From: Chryseotalea sp. WA131a
Lineage (GTDB): Bacteria; Bacteroidota; Bacteroidia; Cytophagales; Cyclobacteriaceae
NCBI GenBank assembly: GCA_025370075.1
Contig: CP073016.1
Location: 2,790,001 to 2,854,000 of the forward strand
Direction: 5' to 3'
DNA length: 64,000 nucleotides
Below are positions 41,679 through 50,420 of this stretch, one piece after another (position 1 is the stretch's first letter; every line of letters begins with the position of its first letter). Under the pieces are notes generated by a model. It did no database searches. It had not been told where the DNA came from and worked only from the letters and a program-made list of their open reading frames with translations. The position numbers and the translations under genes are program-made.

Positions 41679-42426
41679 CTCGTTGCTGATTTTGTTATTT
41701 TCAATTTCGCTTCGGGCGCAAACCACTACGCCTGCCGAAGAAACACCTTCCCCCAAAAGAATAAAAGTTGATACGGTAAAGAATAAATATTTTCCCACTG
41801 GCTTACGTGTTGGCACGGATGTTATTTCACTTGTGCGCGGTGGCGACCACTCGTTTAAAGGATGGGAGCTGAACTTTGATACCGATCTTTCGCGCTACTA
41901 TTTTACGGTGGATTATGGCTATTGGGCCACCAACCAATCGCTTGATAATTTCCAATTGATTACCAGCCCTGCCAATCCCATCCTACGCACCTCAGGGCAA
42001 TATAAAAACGATGGATACTATTTGCGCATTGGTGCCGATGTAAATTTCCTGTTGAAGGATCCTGAAAAGAATATGTTTTTTTTGGGGTTGCGCTATGGGC
42101 TTGCTACTTTTTCGGAGAGTGTGCAGTACACCAACCAACCGACTTATCCCATTTTTCAACCCTTTTCACAAAGTTTAAGCAATGGAAATGTATCTGGGTC
42201 GTGGTTGGAGGTTACTACAGGCTTGCGAATAAAAGTGTACAAAGAATTTTGGATGGGCTACACAGCACACTTAAAATTTGCTCCCTCCACTTCGGGTGCC
42301 ACCAATTTTAATGCGTATGATATGCCTGGCTATGGCATCATTGAAGAAGCACCCTATTGGGGTTTCAATTACCAATTGTTTTGGCGGTTTGCTTGGAAAA
42401 AGCCTGCAAAAAAAAATAAACTTTAA
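41659..42426 (+). CDS. DUF6048 family outer-membrane beta-barrel protein
   Basis: 255 residues with a cleavable signal (MFRYFFSSLLILLFSISLRAQ). The body has alternating amphipathic strands typical of an outer-membrane barrel: YYLRIGADVNFLL, FFLGLRYGLATF, SWLEVTTGLRIKV and WMGYTAHLKFA. It ends in the aromatic-rich FNYQLFWRFAWKKP. It overlaps DUF6452 by 20 bases, so the two proteins probably work together in the envelope. No enzymatic motif. Confidence 0.75.
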   Translation: MFRYFFSSLLILLFSISLRAQTTTPAEETPSPKRIKVDTVKNKYFPTGLRVGTDVISLVRGGDHSFKGWELNFDTDLSRYYFTVDYGYWATNQSLDNFQLITSPANPILRTSGQYKNDGYYLRIGADVNFLLKDPEKNMFFLGLRYGLATFSESVQYTNQPTYPIFQPFSQSLSNGNVSGSWLEVTTGLRIKVYKEFWMGYTAHLKFAPSTSGATNFNAYDMPGYGIIEEAPYWGFNYQLFWRFAWKKPAKKNKL

Positions 42427-43382
42427 CGTTTGCGGAAAAGCGAATCCACAAACTCCGTCTTGTTGAATGTTTGTAGGTCGTCAACCTTTTCACCTACACC
42501 AATGTAGCGAACGGGAATTTTAAACTCATCAGATATGCCAATGACAACCCCGCCTTTGGCGGTGCCATCCAGCTTGGTAATGGTAAGGCAAGTTACATCG
42601 GTGGCTTTGGTAAACTCTCTCGCTTGAATCACGGCATTTTGCCCCGTGCTGCCATCCAATACCAACATCACATCGTGGGGGGCATCTGCAATTACTTTTT
42701 GCATCACCCGTTTTATTTTCGAGAGTTCTTGCATCAGGTTCACTTTGGTGTGAAGCCGCCCGGCAGTATCGATAATGATTACATCGGCACCTAATTCAAC
42801 CCCTTTTTGCACGGCTTCAAAAGCAACGGCAGAAGGGTCGGTATTCATTCCTTTGGCGATCACGGGCACGCCCACCCGCTCGCCCCAAAGTTTCAACTGG
42901 TCTACAGCAGCGGCCCTAAATGTATCGGCTGCACCCAACACCACGCTTTTGCCATTCTTTTTTAGCTGAGCAGATAGCTTACCAATGGTAGTTGTTTTGC
43001 CCACACCATTTACACCTACTACCATCAACACATATGGCTTGGCGGTGTTGGGTATTTCGAAGTCGCGGGTATCGGTTGCATTGTTTTCAGAAAGCAAAGC
43101 GGCCACTTCTTCCTTTAGGATTGAATCTAGCCCTGAAGTGCCCAGATATTTGTCTTTGGCCACCCTTGCTTGAATGCGTTGAATGATTTTTAAGGTGGTA
43201 TCTACGCCTACATCCGAAGAAATCAAAATTTCCTCTAGGCTATCCAACACCTCATCGTCTACAGTCGATTTGCCGGCAATGGCTTTGCCCAGCTTGCCAA
43301 AGAAACTCTCTTTCGACTTTTGCAGGCCGCTATCGAGGGTTTCTTTTTTTTCTTTGCTGAACAGGTTGCCGAGGAAAGACAT
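42423..43382 (-). CDS. ftsY: Signal recognition particle receptor
   Basis: SRP GTPase that docks ribosome-SRP complexes at the membrane. 319 residues with a short acidic/basic N-terminal region and the NG domain: helical N part (about 25-100), G1 GVNGVGKTTTIGKL, DTFRAAAVDQL, IIDTAGRLHTKVNLM, and TKLDGTAKGG. It ends in the C-terminal helix SLFRKR. It lacks a long acidic A domain, as is common in Bacteroidota. Its stop overlaps that of the convergent DUF6048 gene by 4 bases. Confidence 0.95.
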   Translation of the reverse strand: MSFLGNLFSKEKKETLDSGLQKSKESFFGKLGKAIAGKSTVDDEVLDSLEEILISSDVGVDTTLKIIQRIQARVAKDKYLGTSGLDSILKEEVAALLSENNATDTRDFEIPNTAKPYVLMVVGVNGVGKTTTIGKLSAQLKKNGKSVVLGAADTFRAAAVDQLKLWGERVGVPVIAKGMNTDPSAVAFEAVQKGVELGADVIIIDTAGRLHTKVNLMQELSKIKRVMQKVIADAPHDVMLVLDGSTGQNAVIQAREFTKATDVTCLTITKLDGTAKGGVVIGISDEFKIPVRYIGVGEKVDDLQTFNKTEFVDSLFRKR

Positions 43383-43446
43383 TTTGATTTCAGATTTTGA
43401 ATGAATACGGTTTGGTTGCGCCCTAATTTAATATTGGTTCTAAAAC

Positions 43447-43475
43447 AAAAAAGTCCCTCAGGTGGGGACTTTCAT
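43447..43475 (-). terminator. Terminator of the rpmB-rpmG-DUF4295 unit
   Basis: On the minus strand, stem AAGTCCCC/GGGACTT with a short loop is followed by TTTTTTG. It lies about 20 bases past the DUF4295 stop codon. Confidence 0.8.
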
Positions 43476-43493
43476 TTGATAGCATTCTGAGCC

Positions 43494-43649
43494 TTATTTT
43501 TTGGCCAATGTTTCTTTCACCAAATCAGTTGTCACGATTTCAGATTTGAAAATGTAAGCCCCTGTTTTGTCAGACTTCACAGCGCGGATCACCTTTGCAT
43601 AGTTCTTACCGTCTGTTTTCTTAAGCGATGCAACTACTTTCTTTGCCAT
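43494..43649 (-). CDS. DUF4295 small basic protein (ribosome-associated?)
   Basis: 51 residues: MAKKVVASLKKTDGKNYAKV at the start, then GAYIFKSEIVTTDLVKETLAKK. This is the small Bacteroidota family DUF4295, always found just behind rpmB and rpmG, as here (3 bases after rpmG). The high Lys content and constant neighbourhood suggest a ribosomal or ribosome-associated role, not shown. Followed by a clear terminator. Confidence 0.85.
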   Translation of the reverse strand: MAKKVVASLKKTDGKNYAKVIRAVKSDKTGAYIFKSEIVTTDLVKETLAKK

Positions 43650-43652
43650 GGG

Positions 43653-43835
43653 TTATTTAATTTCTTTGTGTAACGTTACTTTTTTCAATACCGGGTTGTA
43701 TTTTTTTAACTCGATACGCTCCGTAGTGTTTTTGCGGTTTTTGGTGGTAATGTAGCGGCTCATGCCGGGCATGCCGCTGGTCTTGTGCTCGGTGCACTCT
43801 AAAATTACCTGTATTCTGTTTTTATTCCGTGCCAT
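43653..43835 (-). CDS. rpmG: 50S ribosomal protein L33
   Basis: 60 residues: MARNKNRIQVILECTEHK, then YITTKNRKNTTERIELKKYNPV and KKVTLHKEIK. Standard L33 without the two CxxC pairs (only one Cys remains), the zinc-free form. It lies 20 bases after rpmB and 3 before DUF4295. Part of the large subunit near the E site. Confidence 0.95.
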   Translation of the reverse strand: MARNKNRIQVILECTEHKTSGMPGMSRYITTKNRKNTTERIELKKYNPVLKKVTLHKEIK

Positions 43836-43855
43836 GCTATTGCAATGTTAGATTG

Positions 43856-44095
43856 TTATGCGGTGTAAAGGCCTTTCTCTTTCGATTCTTTGATAACGGC
43901 TGAAATACCTTTCATGTTGATGGTTTTGAGAGCCTTGGTAGAAACTTTTAAAGTAATCCACTTGCCTTCTTCAGGAATATAAAAGCGCTTCACTTGAAGA
44001 TTAGGGTAAAATTTACGCTTTGTTTTGTTGTTAGCGTGCGACACGTTGTTCCCTACGCGCGTCCTTTTTCCAGTAAGTTCACAAACCCTTGCCAT
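43856..44095 (-). CDS. rpmB: 50S ribosomal protein L28
   Basis: 79 residues starting MARVCELTGKRTRVGNNVSH, followed by KRKFYPNLQVKRFYIPEEGKW. Standard L28 sequence in this phylum. First gene of the rpmB-rpmG-DUF4295 unit. The 200 bases before it (44096-44295) contain a small hairpin (CCCTTTTCAAAAAGGG on the minus strand) in the likely leader and no other gene. Confidence 0.95.
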   Translation of the reverse strand: MARVCELTGKRTRVGNNVSHANNKTKRKFYPNLQVKRFYIPEEGKWITLKVSTKALKTINMKGISAVIKESKEKGLYTA

Positions 44096-44295
44096 AAAAA
44101 TATAGTTTTAAAGCCCTTTTTGAAAAGGGACTGCAAATATCGGTAAAAGCCACTCACTTATCCAAGTTCGGTTTTTAAATAATCGGTGATATTTAGAGAA
44201 AATGATGGCCTTTGAGGCATTTCTTAACAGGGTAATGGCAGAATACTGCCTTTTTGAAGGAAAATAACACGATTTGAACCAGCACTTGAGCTCGC

Positions 44296-44955
44296 CTATT
44301 TGAAAATCTTATTGGCTAATTCCATTGGATCCAGCCCCTGAAAATCATCAATCACAAAATCTGTACCTGCTAATTCTTGATGTGTATGCGTGGTGGCCAC
44401 GCCTACCACTTTTGCACCCGCGGCCTTGCCTGAAGCAACACCAGAAAGAGAATCTTCAAAGACAATGCAGTTTTCGGGTGCAAAGTTGAGGGCAGCCGCA
44501 CACTTTAAATAAATTTCGGGGTGGGGCTTTCCGTTTTCAACAAAGCTGTCATCTAATATAGTAGAGAAGTAGTCGCCTAAATTTGTTTTGCTCATCACAA
44601 AGTCAACATTGCTTTTGGGAGCAGAGGTGCCGATGGCCCGTGCGAATTTATATTCGTTCAGTTTGTCTAGAAAAGTGGGCAAGCCCGGCAACGGCTTCAT
44701 GTCATCTTTCATCAATTCACGAAATAGGGCTTCTTTTTCTTCGGCATAGAAATGCAATTCTTCGGGCGATAATGTCCGACCAAACAGATTCGTGATCCAT
44801 TGTTTGTTGGTGCGGCCATAAATGCGGTTGCGCAGTTCATCTTCCGTAAGGTGATAACCATATTTTTCACAAAACTGATGAAGGGCAATTTTATGATAGG
44901 GGTTGCTGTGGATGATCACACCATCCATGTCGAAGATAAAGGCTATACGTGTCAT
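44296..44955 (-). CDS. HAD-superfamily hydrolase, beta-phosphoglucomutase-like
   Basis: 219 residues. Motif I is FIFDMDGVIIHSNP (D-x-D nucleophile), the helical cap is about 20-85, motif II is GTSAPKSNV, the Lys is in NGKPHPEIYLK and motif IV is VFEDSLSGVASGKAAG. The DMDG motif and cap size fit the beta-phosphoglucomutase / phosphatase group. It either isomerises a sugar phosphate or removes phosphate; the sequence does not decide. Single gene. Confidence 0.85.
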   Translation of the reverse strand: MTRIAFIFDMDGVIIHSNPYHKIALHQFCEKYGYHLTEDELRNRIYGRTNKQWITNLFGRTLSPEELHFYAEEKEALFRELMKDDMKPLPGLPTFLDKLNEYKFARAIGTSAPKSNVDFVMSKTNLGDYFSTILDDSFVENGKPHPEIYLKCAAALNFAPENCIVFEDSLSGVASGKAAGAKVVGVATTHTHQELAGTDFVIDDFQGLDPMELANKIFK

Positions 44956-45030
44956 GTTGACTTTGAAACGCGCAATCTACAAAATGTAAAATTCCTTTCG
45001 CCAGAAAGAATTACGTCAATGAATATTAAT

Positions 45031-45523
45031 TTAATGTGTGATAAAGCTTTCTAAGATTGCAATTTCTTCTTTTAGATCTGCCTTGGCTTGATTCAATTGT
45101 TTTCGGTCATTTAATCGATTGGCTTGATACGAAAGATGAGCATTCGGATGTGTAGTGCTTCTACTGGCAGAGCATTGGTCAATGTAAATTCTCTTTGATC
45201 CTTCAACCCGGTTGCATAATTATAAATTTTTTGCCCCAATATGGACTTGGCCAGAATCCACAACTTGATAAGTTACCCATTGAGTCTACAGCGATAGATG
45301 CTTCTATTTTCCCTTTAACTATTCCTTTGAAAACCTTGGATATCCTTAAAATAAAATAACCATTTATTGTATCAGTAAAAATAACTCTTGCTATAAATAT
45401 CAAATCACTCTGTTCAATACTTCTTTGCCTAACTTTTTCAATTGCTTCTACTCCGCAGGTGCATGCTTCAGTTTGAAGTCCGACAAAAAAAGTTAGTGCA
45501 AGAATTAAAAGAATCTGTTTCAT
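45031..45523 (-). pseudogene. NTR/TIMP-like secreted protein, frameshifted
   Basis: The frame from ATG 45523 gives MKQILLILALTFFVGLQTEA (signal) then CTCGVEAIEKVRQRSIEQSD and an NTR-like run ILRISKVFKG, ending at a stop after KKFIIMQPG (45203). The expected continuation lies in another frame directly downstream: GSKRIYIDQCSASRSTTH, then a helical tail to a stop at 45031. The two halves share the pattern 'KKFII...YIDQCSASRS' seen in whole members. A net one- or two-base change near 45215 separates them. It is either a true pseudogene or a sequence error. Confidence 0.7.
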
Positions 45524-45537
45524 AAACCAATGGTAAA

Positions 45538-47775
45538 TTATCTAACCACAAACTTCTTCCCATACACTTTCCCCTTCCAAGTAAACCGCGCGATGTACAT
45601 ACCGGTTGAGAGATTCCCGGCATCAACTGTGTAAGTTTGATTGCCCGGCACAAAGTGGACATCGCCCATTCGCTGACCGAGCAAATTGTAAAACTGAACT
45701 TGCACGTTGCGGTCGCTTAAAATTTTTAGGGTTTCGTTGTTAGTTAGTGTCACAGGGTTGGGATAGATAGTAATTTCTGGCTCAGGAGGAAGTTCTTTTC
45801 CTTCATCATTTTTCAATACATACAGTCCGCCCCGGGTATTCCCAACGATGATTGCCGGACGGTCGCTATTGAAAAGATTGGCGGCCGTTGGCCAACAGCT
45901 GGCGCCAAAGTTTCTGCTTTGGTAGCTTTTGGTTACATCATTATAAACCAATTGTGTCACTGGGTTGATAGAACTATTCTGTGCCCGAAAGTCTGTGTAG
46001 ATCGATAGTTCACCACGTTGGTTCGCGACTGCTAAATCCGAAAACCCATCGGCATCAAAATCAGCTGCGGCCATGGCCAAATTTTGACGATCGGTACTGT
46101 TGCCCACACCCAAAAAGTCAGACTTGGTTAATGCATAATTAAAAGAACCTGCAGGGCCGTTGTTTTTATAATATTCAATTCCACCGGTGTCGTTCCCTAC
46201 TAAGACATCGAGCAAGCCGTTTTGATCTACATCTACAAGCAATAAATTTTCAGAGACACCAATTCTAAATTGGGTTGTCTTTAGATTTGGGTCAGTAACG
46301 GTGAATCGGTCTTGTGCGGAATTGGCAATGTAGAACAGGGTAGCCGTTGCGTTGTTTCGGTTGGTATTGGCCGTGAAAGCCAAATCGGTTTTGCCATCTG
46401 CATTTACATCGGCAAACTGAATTTTGATATTACTGTAATTGAGCGAAGAGAGAAAGAAATAATCTTCAGTAATCAATTTGAAAGAGGGCAATTGATTGGT
46501 GCCTATGTTTTCATATTGCGCCACCGTAGCGGGTAACGAGGGCCGAGTGTTGTTGCTTACCAGCAAATCCAAATCGCCATCGCCATCCATATCAAAAAAA
46601 GCGGGCACACTATTATCGCCCACATCAATCATATCGCCTTGCAAAAAATTGGTTTTTGAAAAGGTGAATTGTGGACTGGTGGCTGTACCGGAATTTTTAA
46701 ATAGATAAAGTGATTGCTTAAAGTCGATCGTTGGGGAGTTTCGAAAACTTAAATTAGGTGTTACCACCAAATCGGATAATCCATCAAACGTTAAATCCTC
46801 CATAAAAGGCACAGGATAAAATGGCATGAGCAAAGGCGAGCTTGCTGGAAAGGGACTGAAACTGCTCATCAACGGATTATCGCGTGTGCCCGTGTTGCTG
46901 AGTAAGTATAAATTAGTGCATGATTGTTCGGAAAAGAAAAGATCGCGGGCGCCATCGTTGTTGAGGTCAATGGTAAGTATTGCTTTGCCGCCCGAGTGCT
47001 GTGTTCGTCCGCCTGATAAAAGTTCAGCGCAGGTTTTGCCACCCTGAAAGGAAATTTTACCACAGGTGCATTCCGAAAAGCCTCCCCAATTTTGCGTAAT
47101 GCGTTTGAATTGTAGCGAGTCGCACCTACCGGAATTTTCAATCGAAAGGTTGGTGTGCCACTCTACTGTGCCAAAACTAGAAGCGAAGTTAGTGTTCAAG
47201 ATATCCAAATCCCCATCCCCATCGATGTCGTCAATGGCAGGAATATCATCGATGTTGATTTTTAAGTTGATGTTGCTAATAAAGCCTTGTGTTAAAATCG
47301 GGAGCGGAGTACCGGAAGTTTTGTCGATGTTAAATGGCCTCCAACTAGGTGGCTGCCCAGGCTTGGTGGTATTGACAAATGCCACTAAGCCAAATGGATC
47401 GCTGGTGAAGATATCCTTTTTGCCATCGCAGTTAAAATCACGCAGCAAAAGCCATTGATTGATCGAAGAAGGAAACAACGATTCGTAAGAAGGGGAATAA
47501 ACGTATTGATTGTTTTGATTCAAATAGGTTAACACTTGGTTGGTGGTGCGCTCAAAGATTACGAGGTCTTGTTTGTTGTCACCATTCAAATCCATGGCAT
47601 TGACTTGAGCCGCGTTGAGCCCACCTGCCCACGGCATGGCAAGGGTTGTTCCATTGACTTCAACAGGAATGGATTGATCGATGGTATAGGTGAACTGACC
47701 CTTGGCAAGGGTAGCAATAAAAAGGAATAGGAAAATCAACCGCACCATTGGATTGCTAACGATTTTATCAATCAA
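45538..47775 (-). CDS. FG-GAP repeat cell-surface protein with T9SS sorting domain
   Basis: 745 residues with signal peptide (LIFLFLFIATLAKGQ at about 13-27). Many calcium-binding FG-GAP/VCBS-like repeats follow: DLNGDNKQDLVIF, DIDGDGDLDILNT, DLNNDGARDLFF, DMDGDGDLDLLVS, DVNADGKTDLAF, DVDQNGLLDVLVG and DFDADGFSDLAVA, together forming a beta-propeller-like array. The end, ITIYPNPVT...GMYIARFTWKGKVYGKKFVVR, is a type A T9SS C-terminal domain. It should be exported and anchored or released at the surface. Substrate and role unknown; possibly adhesion or glycan binding. Confidence 0.9.
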   Translation of the reverse strand: MIDKIVSNPMVRLIFLFLFIATLAKGQFTYTIDQSIPVEVNGTTLAMPWAGGLNAAQVNAMDLNGDNKQDLVIFERTTNQVLTYLNQNNQYVYSPSYESLFPSSINQWLLLRDFNCDGKKDIFTSDPFGLVAFVNTTKPGQPPSWRPFNIDKTSGTPLPILTQGFISNINLKINIDDIPAIDDIDGDGDLDILNTNFASSFGTVEWHTNLSIENSGRCDSLQFKRITQNWGGFSECTCGKISFQGGKTCAELLSGGRTQHSGGKAILTIDLNNDGARDLFFSEQSCTNLYLLSNTGTRDNPLMSSFSPFPASSPLLMPFYPVPFMEDLTFDGLSDLVVTPNLSFRNSPTIDFKQSLYLFKNSGTATSPQFTFSKTNFLQGDMIDVGDNSVPAFFDMDGDGDLDLLVSNNTRPSLPATVAQYENIGTNQLPSFKLITEDYFFLSSLNYSNIKIQFADVNADGKTDLAFTANTNRNNATATLFYIANSAQDRFTVTDPNLKTTQFRIGVSENLLLVDVDQNGLLDVLVGNDTGGIEYYKNNGPAGSFNYALTKSDFLGVGNSTDRQNLAMAAADFDADGFSDLAVANQRGELSIYTDFRAQNSSINPVTQLVYNDVTKSYQSRNFGASCWPTAANLFNSDRPAIIVGNTRGGLYVLKNDEGKELPPEPEITIYPNPVTLTNNETLKILSDRNVQVQFYNLLGQRMGDVHFVPGNQTYTVDAGNLSTGMYIARFTWKGKVYGKKFVVR

Positions 47776-47865
47776 AAATTATACTACAAAGTTGTGCAAA
47801 CAAACACTGTATAAATACGATTATCGGTAAAATAAAAATTGATTTTCTAGCTTTAGGAAATTTTT

Positions 47866-49149
47866 ATGGACATCCCTCAGCTCTACCAACTCTATCTTCA
47901 ATCCGGCAAAGTCTCTACCGACACCCGCCAAATCATACCCGGTTCTATTTTCTTTGCTCTTAAAGGCCCCACGTACAATGCCAACGCTTTCGCGGAAGAG
48001 GCCTTGCAAAAAGGAGCGAGCTATGCGGTGGTAGATAATGCTGCCTTTGCCAAAGGTGACCGCATTATTTTAGTCGAAGACTCGTTGCAAGCGCTACAAC
48101 AATTGGCTGCCCATCACCGCGATCAATTAAAAATTCCGGTCATTGGCCTTACGGGATCAAACGGAAAAACCACCAGCAAAGAATTGGTGAGTGCCGTGCT
48201 GAGCAGAAAATTTAAAACCTTTGCCACCAAAGGAAATTTAAATAACCACATTGGTGTTCCTCTTTCCATTTTGTCGATTGACAATACATACGAGATAGCC
48301 GTAATTGAAATGGGTGCTAACCACGTAGGAGAAATTGCAAGTTTGAGTTCGATTTCAAAACCGAACTATGGATTTATCACCAACATTGGCAAGGCACACA
48401 TTGGCACTTTTGGTGGATTTGAAAATATTATCCGCGGAAAATCGGAATTGTACCAACACTTGATTAATGCCAATGGTAAAGTTTTCATCAACTCGCAAAA
48501 CCCAATTTTGGCCAACATGGCCAAGCGAATTAAAGAACCGATTTTTTATCCAGCCAAAAGCGATTACTACCATTGTGAATTAATCAGTGCAGATCCATTT
48601 GTAAAAATCAGGGCCGCAAATGGAGATGAAGTAACCATCCAATTGGTGGGCAGTTATAATTTTGAAAATATTGCCGTGGCATTGTGCATCGGAAAATACT
48701 TTGGTGTGCAAGATACGGATGCTAACCAAGCGGTGGCCGACTATGTGCCGGGCAATATGCGCTCGCAGAAAATTGAAAAGGGGAGCAACACAATCATTTT
48801 AGACGCTTACAATGCGAACCCCAGTTCGATGCAGGCGGCCATCGAAAATTTGGCAACCATGCACGCCATTAAAAAAGTAGCGATGGTGGGTGACATGTTT
48901 GAGCTTGAAGACGAGGCTGAAGCGGAGCACCGGCAATTGGGAAAATTATTAAAATCTAAAAAGCTTGACGCGGTTTATCTGTGTGGAAAACTTTGCCTAT
49001 TTGCGAAAGAAGAGTTTCCTGAAGCCCGCTATTTTGAAACGAAAGATTTACTGATCGATGATCTTAAAAAATTCCCCATTCAGAATGCTACTATTTTAAT
49101 TAAGGCTTCGAGGGGAATTGGGTTGGAGAAAATTTTGGAATTTATCTAA
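47866..49149 (+). CDS. murF: UDP-N-acetylmuramoyl-tripeptide--D-alanyl-D-alanine ligase
   Basis: Adds D-Ala-D-Ala to UDP-MurNAc-tripeptide, the last cytoplasmic step of the peptidoglycan precursor. 427 residues. The N-terminal VSTDTRQIIPGSIFFALKG binds UDP, the P-loop is VIGLTGSNGKTTSKE (about 93-107), and the central EMGANHVGEIASL is the Mg2+/substrate region. The C-terminal domain starts LDAYNANPSSMQAAI with the DAYNANP signature. It is divergent from the T9SS protein gene and alone. Confidence 0.95.
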   Translation: MDIPQLYQLYLQSGKVSTDTRQIIPGSIFFALKGPTYNANAFAEEALQKGASYAVVDNAAFAKGDRIILVEDSLQALQQLAAHHRDQLKIPVIGLTGSNGKTTSKELVSAVLSRKFKTFATKGNLNNHIGVPLSILSIDNTYEIAVIEMGANHVGEIASLSSISKPNYGFITNIGKAHIGTFGGFENIIRGKSELYQHLINANGKVFINSQNPILANMAKRIKEPIFYPAKSDYYHCELISADPFVKIRAANGDEVTIQLVGSYNFENIAVALCIGKYFGVQDTDANQAVADYVPGNMRSQKIEKGSNTIILDAYNANPSSMQAAIENLATMHAIKKVAMVGDMFELEDEAEAEHRQLGKLLKSKKLDAVYLCGKLCLFAKEEFPEARYFETKDLLIDDLKKFPIQNATILIKASRGIGLEKILEFI

Positions 49150-49151
49150 AC

Positions 49152-49694
49152 TTATTTGGCCACCATCACTAAATTTAATTTCACATAAATCTCCGTTGCT
49201 ATTTTTGTACTTACGATTTCGGGTATTTTAATGTCATGATCGGCCAAAGCAATGGTGAAATTTGAGTTGACCGTAAGCGTACCTTTTTCTATTTTTATTT
49301 TTGCTGGAATTATCCGCGGCTGCTTTTTTCCATGAATGGTTAAGTTTCCGTTTGCTTTTACATCGTACTCACCATCTTTTGTAAAGTCTATTGTCTCCAC
49401 AATTTTTCCTGTGAAGGTAGCATCATAGTACTTATCGGTCTCCATGTACTTTTCATTAAAGTGGTCTTTCTGCAACTTGCTGTTAAACCCTTCGAAAGAT
49501 TGTACCTTAACCAGAAAAGCAAATTGATTGTTGGCCGAATTAATAACACCTTGTAAATTTTTCGACTGAGCCTTGATCAACTCAAGCTTGGCGTTGGAGG
49601 TAAAATCGATTTCACCCTCTTTCACGGAGAATTTGGTTTGGCCATAGATTGACAAATGACCAATTAGTAGTAGAAAAAATACGATTGCCCTCAT
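49152..49694 (-). CDS. YceI-like periplasmic protein
   Basis: 180 residues with a signal peptide (MRAIVFFLLLIGHLSIYGQ). The YceI/lipocalin-like fold is suggested by KFSVKEGEIDFTSNA, the strand SFEGFNSKLQKDHFNEKYM and the final GTLTVNSNFTIALADHDIKIP. YceI proteins bind polyisoprenoids or amphiphiles; the ligand here is unknown. It stops 2 bases from the murF stop, convergent. Exported. Confidence 0.8.
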   Translation of the reverse strand: MRAIVFFLLLIGHLSIYGQTKFSVKEGEIDFTSNAKLELIKAQSKNLQGVINSANNQFAFLVKVQSFEGFNSKLQKDHFNEKYMETDKYYDATFTGKIVETIDFTKDGEYDVKANGNLTIHGKKQPRIIPAKIKIEKGTLTVNSNFTIALADHDIKIPEIVSTKIATEIYVKLNLVMVAK

Positions 49695-49760
49695 TTTGTT
49701 TTTTTTATAAATGTAAATTTAATTTAGGTAACTTTAACTGAATAAAATAGGTGATTTAAT

Positions 49761-50420
49761 ATGGAATCCATACTCAAGTTTTTAAAAGCAATTGCAAAAA
49801 ACAACAACCGCGAGTGGTTTGAAAAAAACAAACCAAAATACCTGGAAGTCAAAGTAACGTTTGAAGATTTTTTGGAAGCACTTCACCAAGAGCTATTGAA
49901 GTTTGATGAAAGCTTGGCCACGCTCAATCCGCGCAAGTTGGGTTTCCGCATTTACCGCGATGTGCGCTTCAGCAAAGACAAAAGCCCGTATAAAATAAAC
50001 ATGGGAGCAGGCTTTTCTGCTCATGGCAAAATGGAACAGGAGGCAGGCTATTACATTCACTTACAACCCAACAACCAAAGTTTTGTGGCAGGTGGTTTTT
50101 ACATGCCCGATGCTGAGAAGCTGGCCAAAATCCGCCAAGAGATTGATTATAATGCAGCCGCTTTCACTAAAATCTTAAACAATAAAAAATTCAAAGCCAC
50201 TTTCCCCAAAGGGCTGGATGATTTTGACAAACTGAAAACTGCACCCAAGGGCTACGCCAAAGACCATCCGCAGTTGGACATACTAAAACATAAAAGTTTT
50301 ATTGTCTCGCATTATTTTACCGACAAAGAAGTGGCTGATAAAAAATTTGCTAAGAAAGTAGCTGATTGCTGCAAGGCATTAAAGCCGTTGAATGATTTTT
50401 TGATGGAGGCGGTGGCTTAA
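49761..50420 (+). CDS. DUF2461 family protein
   Basis: 219 residues with the DUF2461/TIGR02453 core: LKAIAKNNNREWFEKNKPKY at the start, GFRIYRDVRFSKDKSPYKIN near 60-79, and GYYIHLQPNNQSFVAGGFYMP (in parts) near 95-115. Soluble; widespread in Bacteroidota with no established biochemical role. Single gene that converges with the sigma-factor cluster. Confidence 0.85.
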   Translation: MESILKFLKAIAKNNNREWFEKNKPKYLEVKVTFEDFLEALHQELLKFDESLATLNPRKLGFRIYRDVRFSKDKSPYKINMGAGFSAHGKMEQEAGYYIHLQPNNQSFVAGGFYMPDAEKLAKIRQEIDYNAAAFTKILNNKKFKATFPKGLDDFDKLKTAPKGYAKDHPQLDILKHKSFIVSHYFTDKEVADKKFAKKVADCCKALKPLNDFLMEAVA

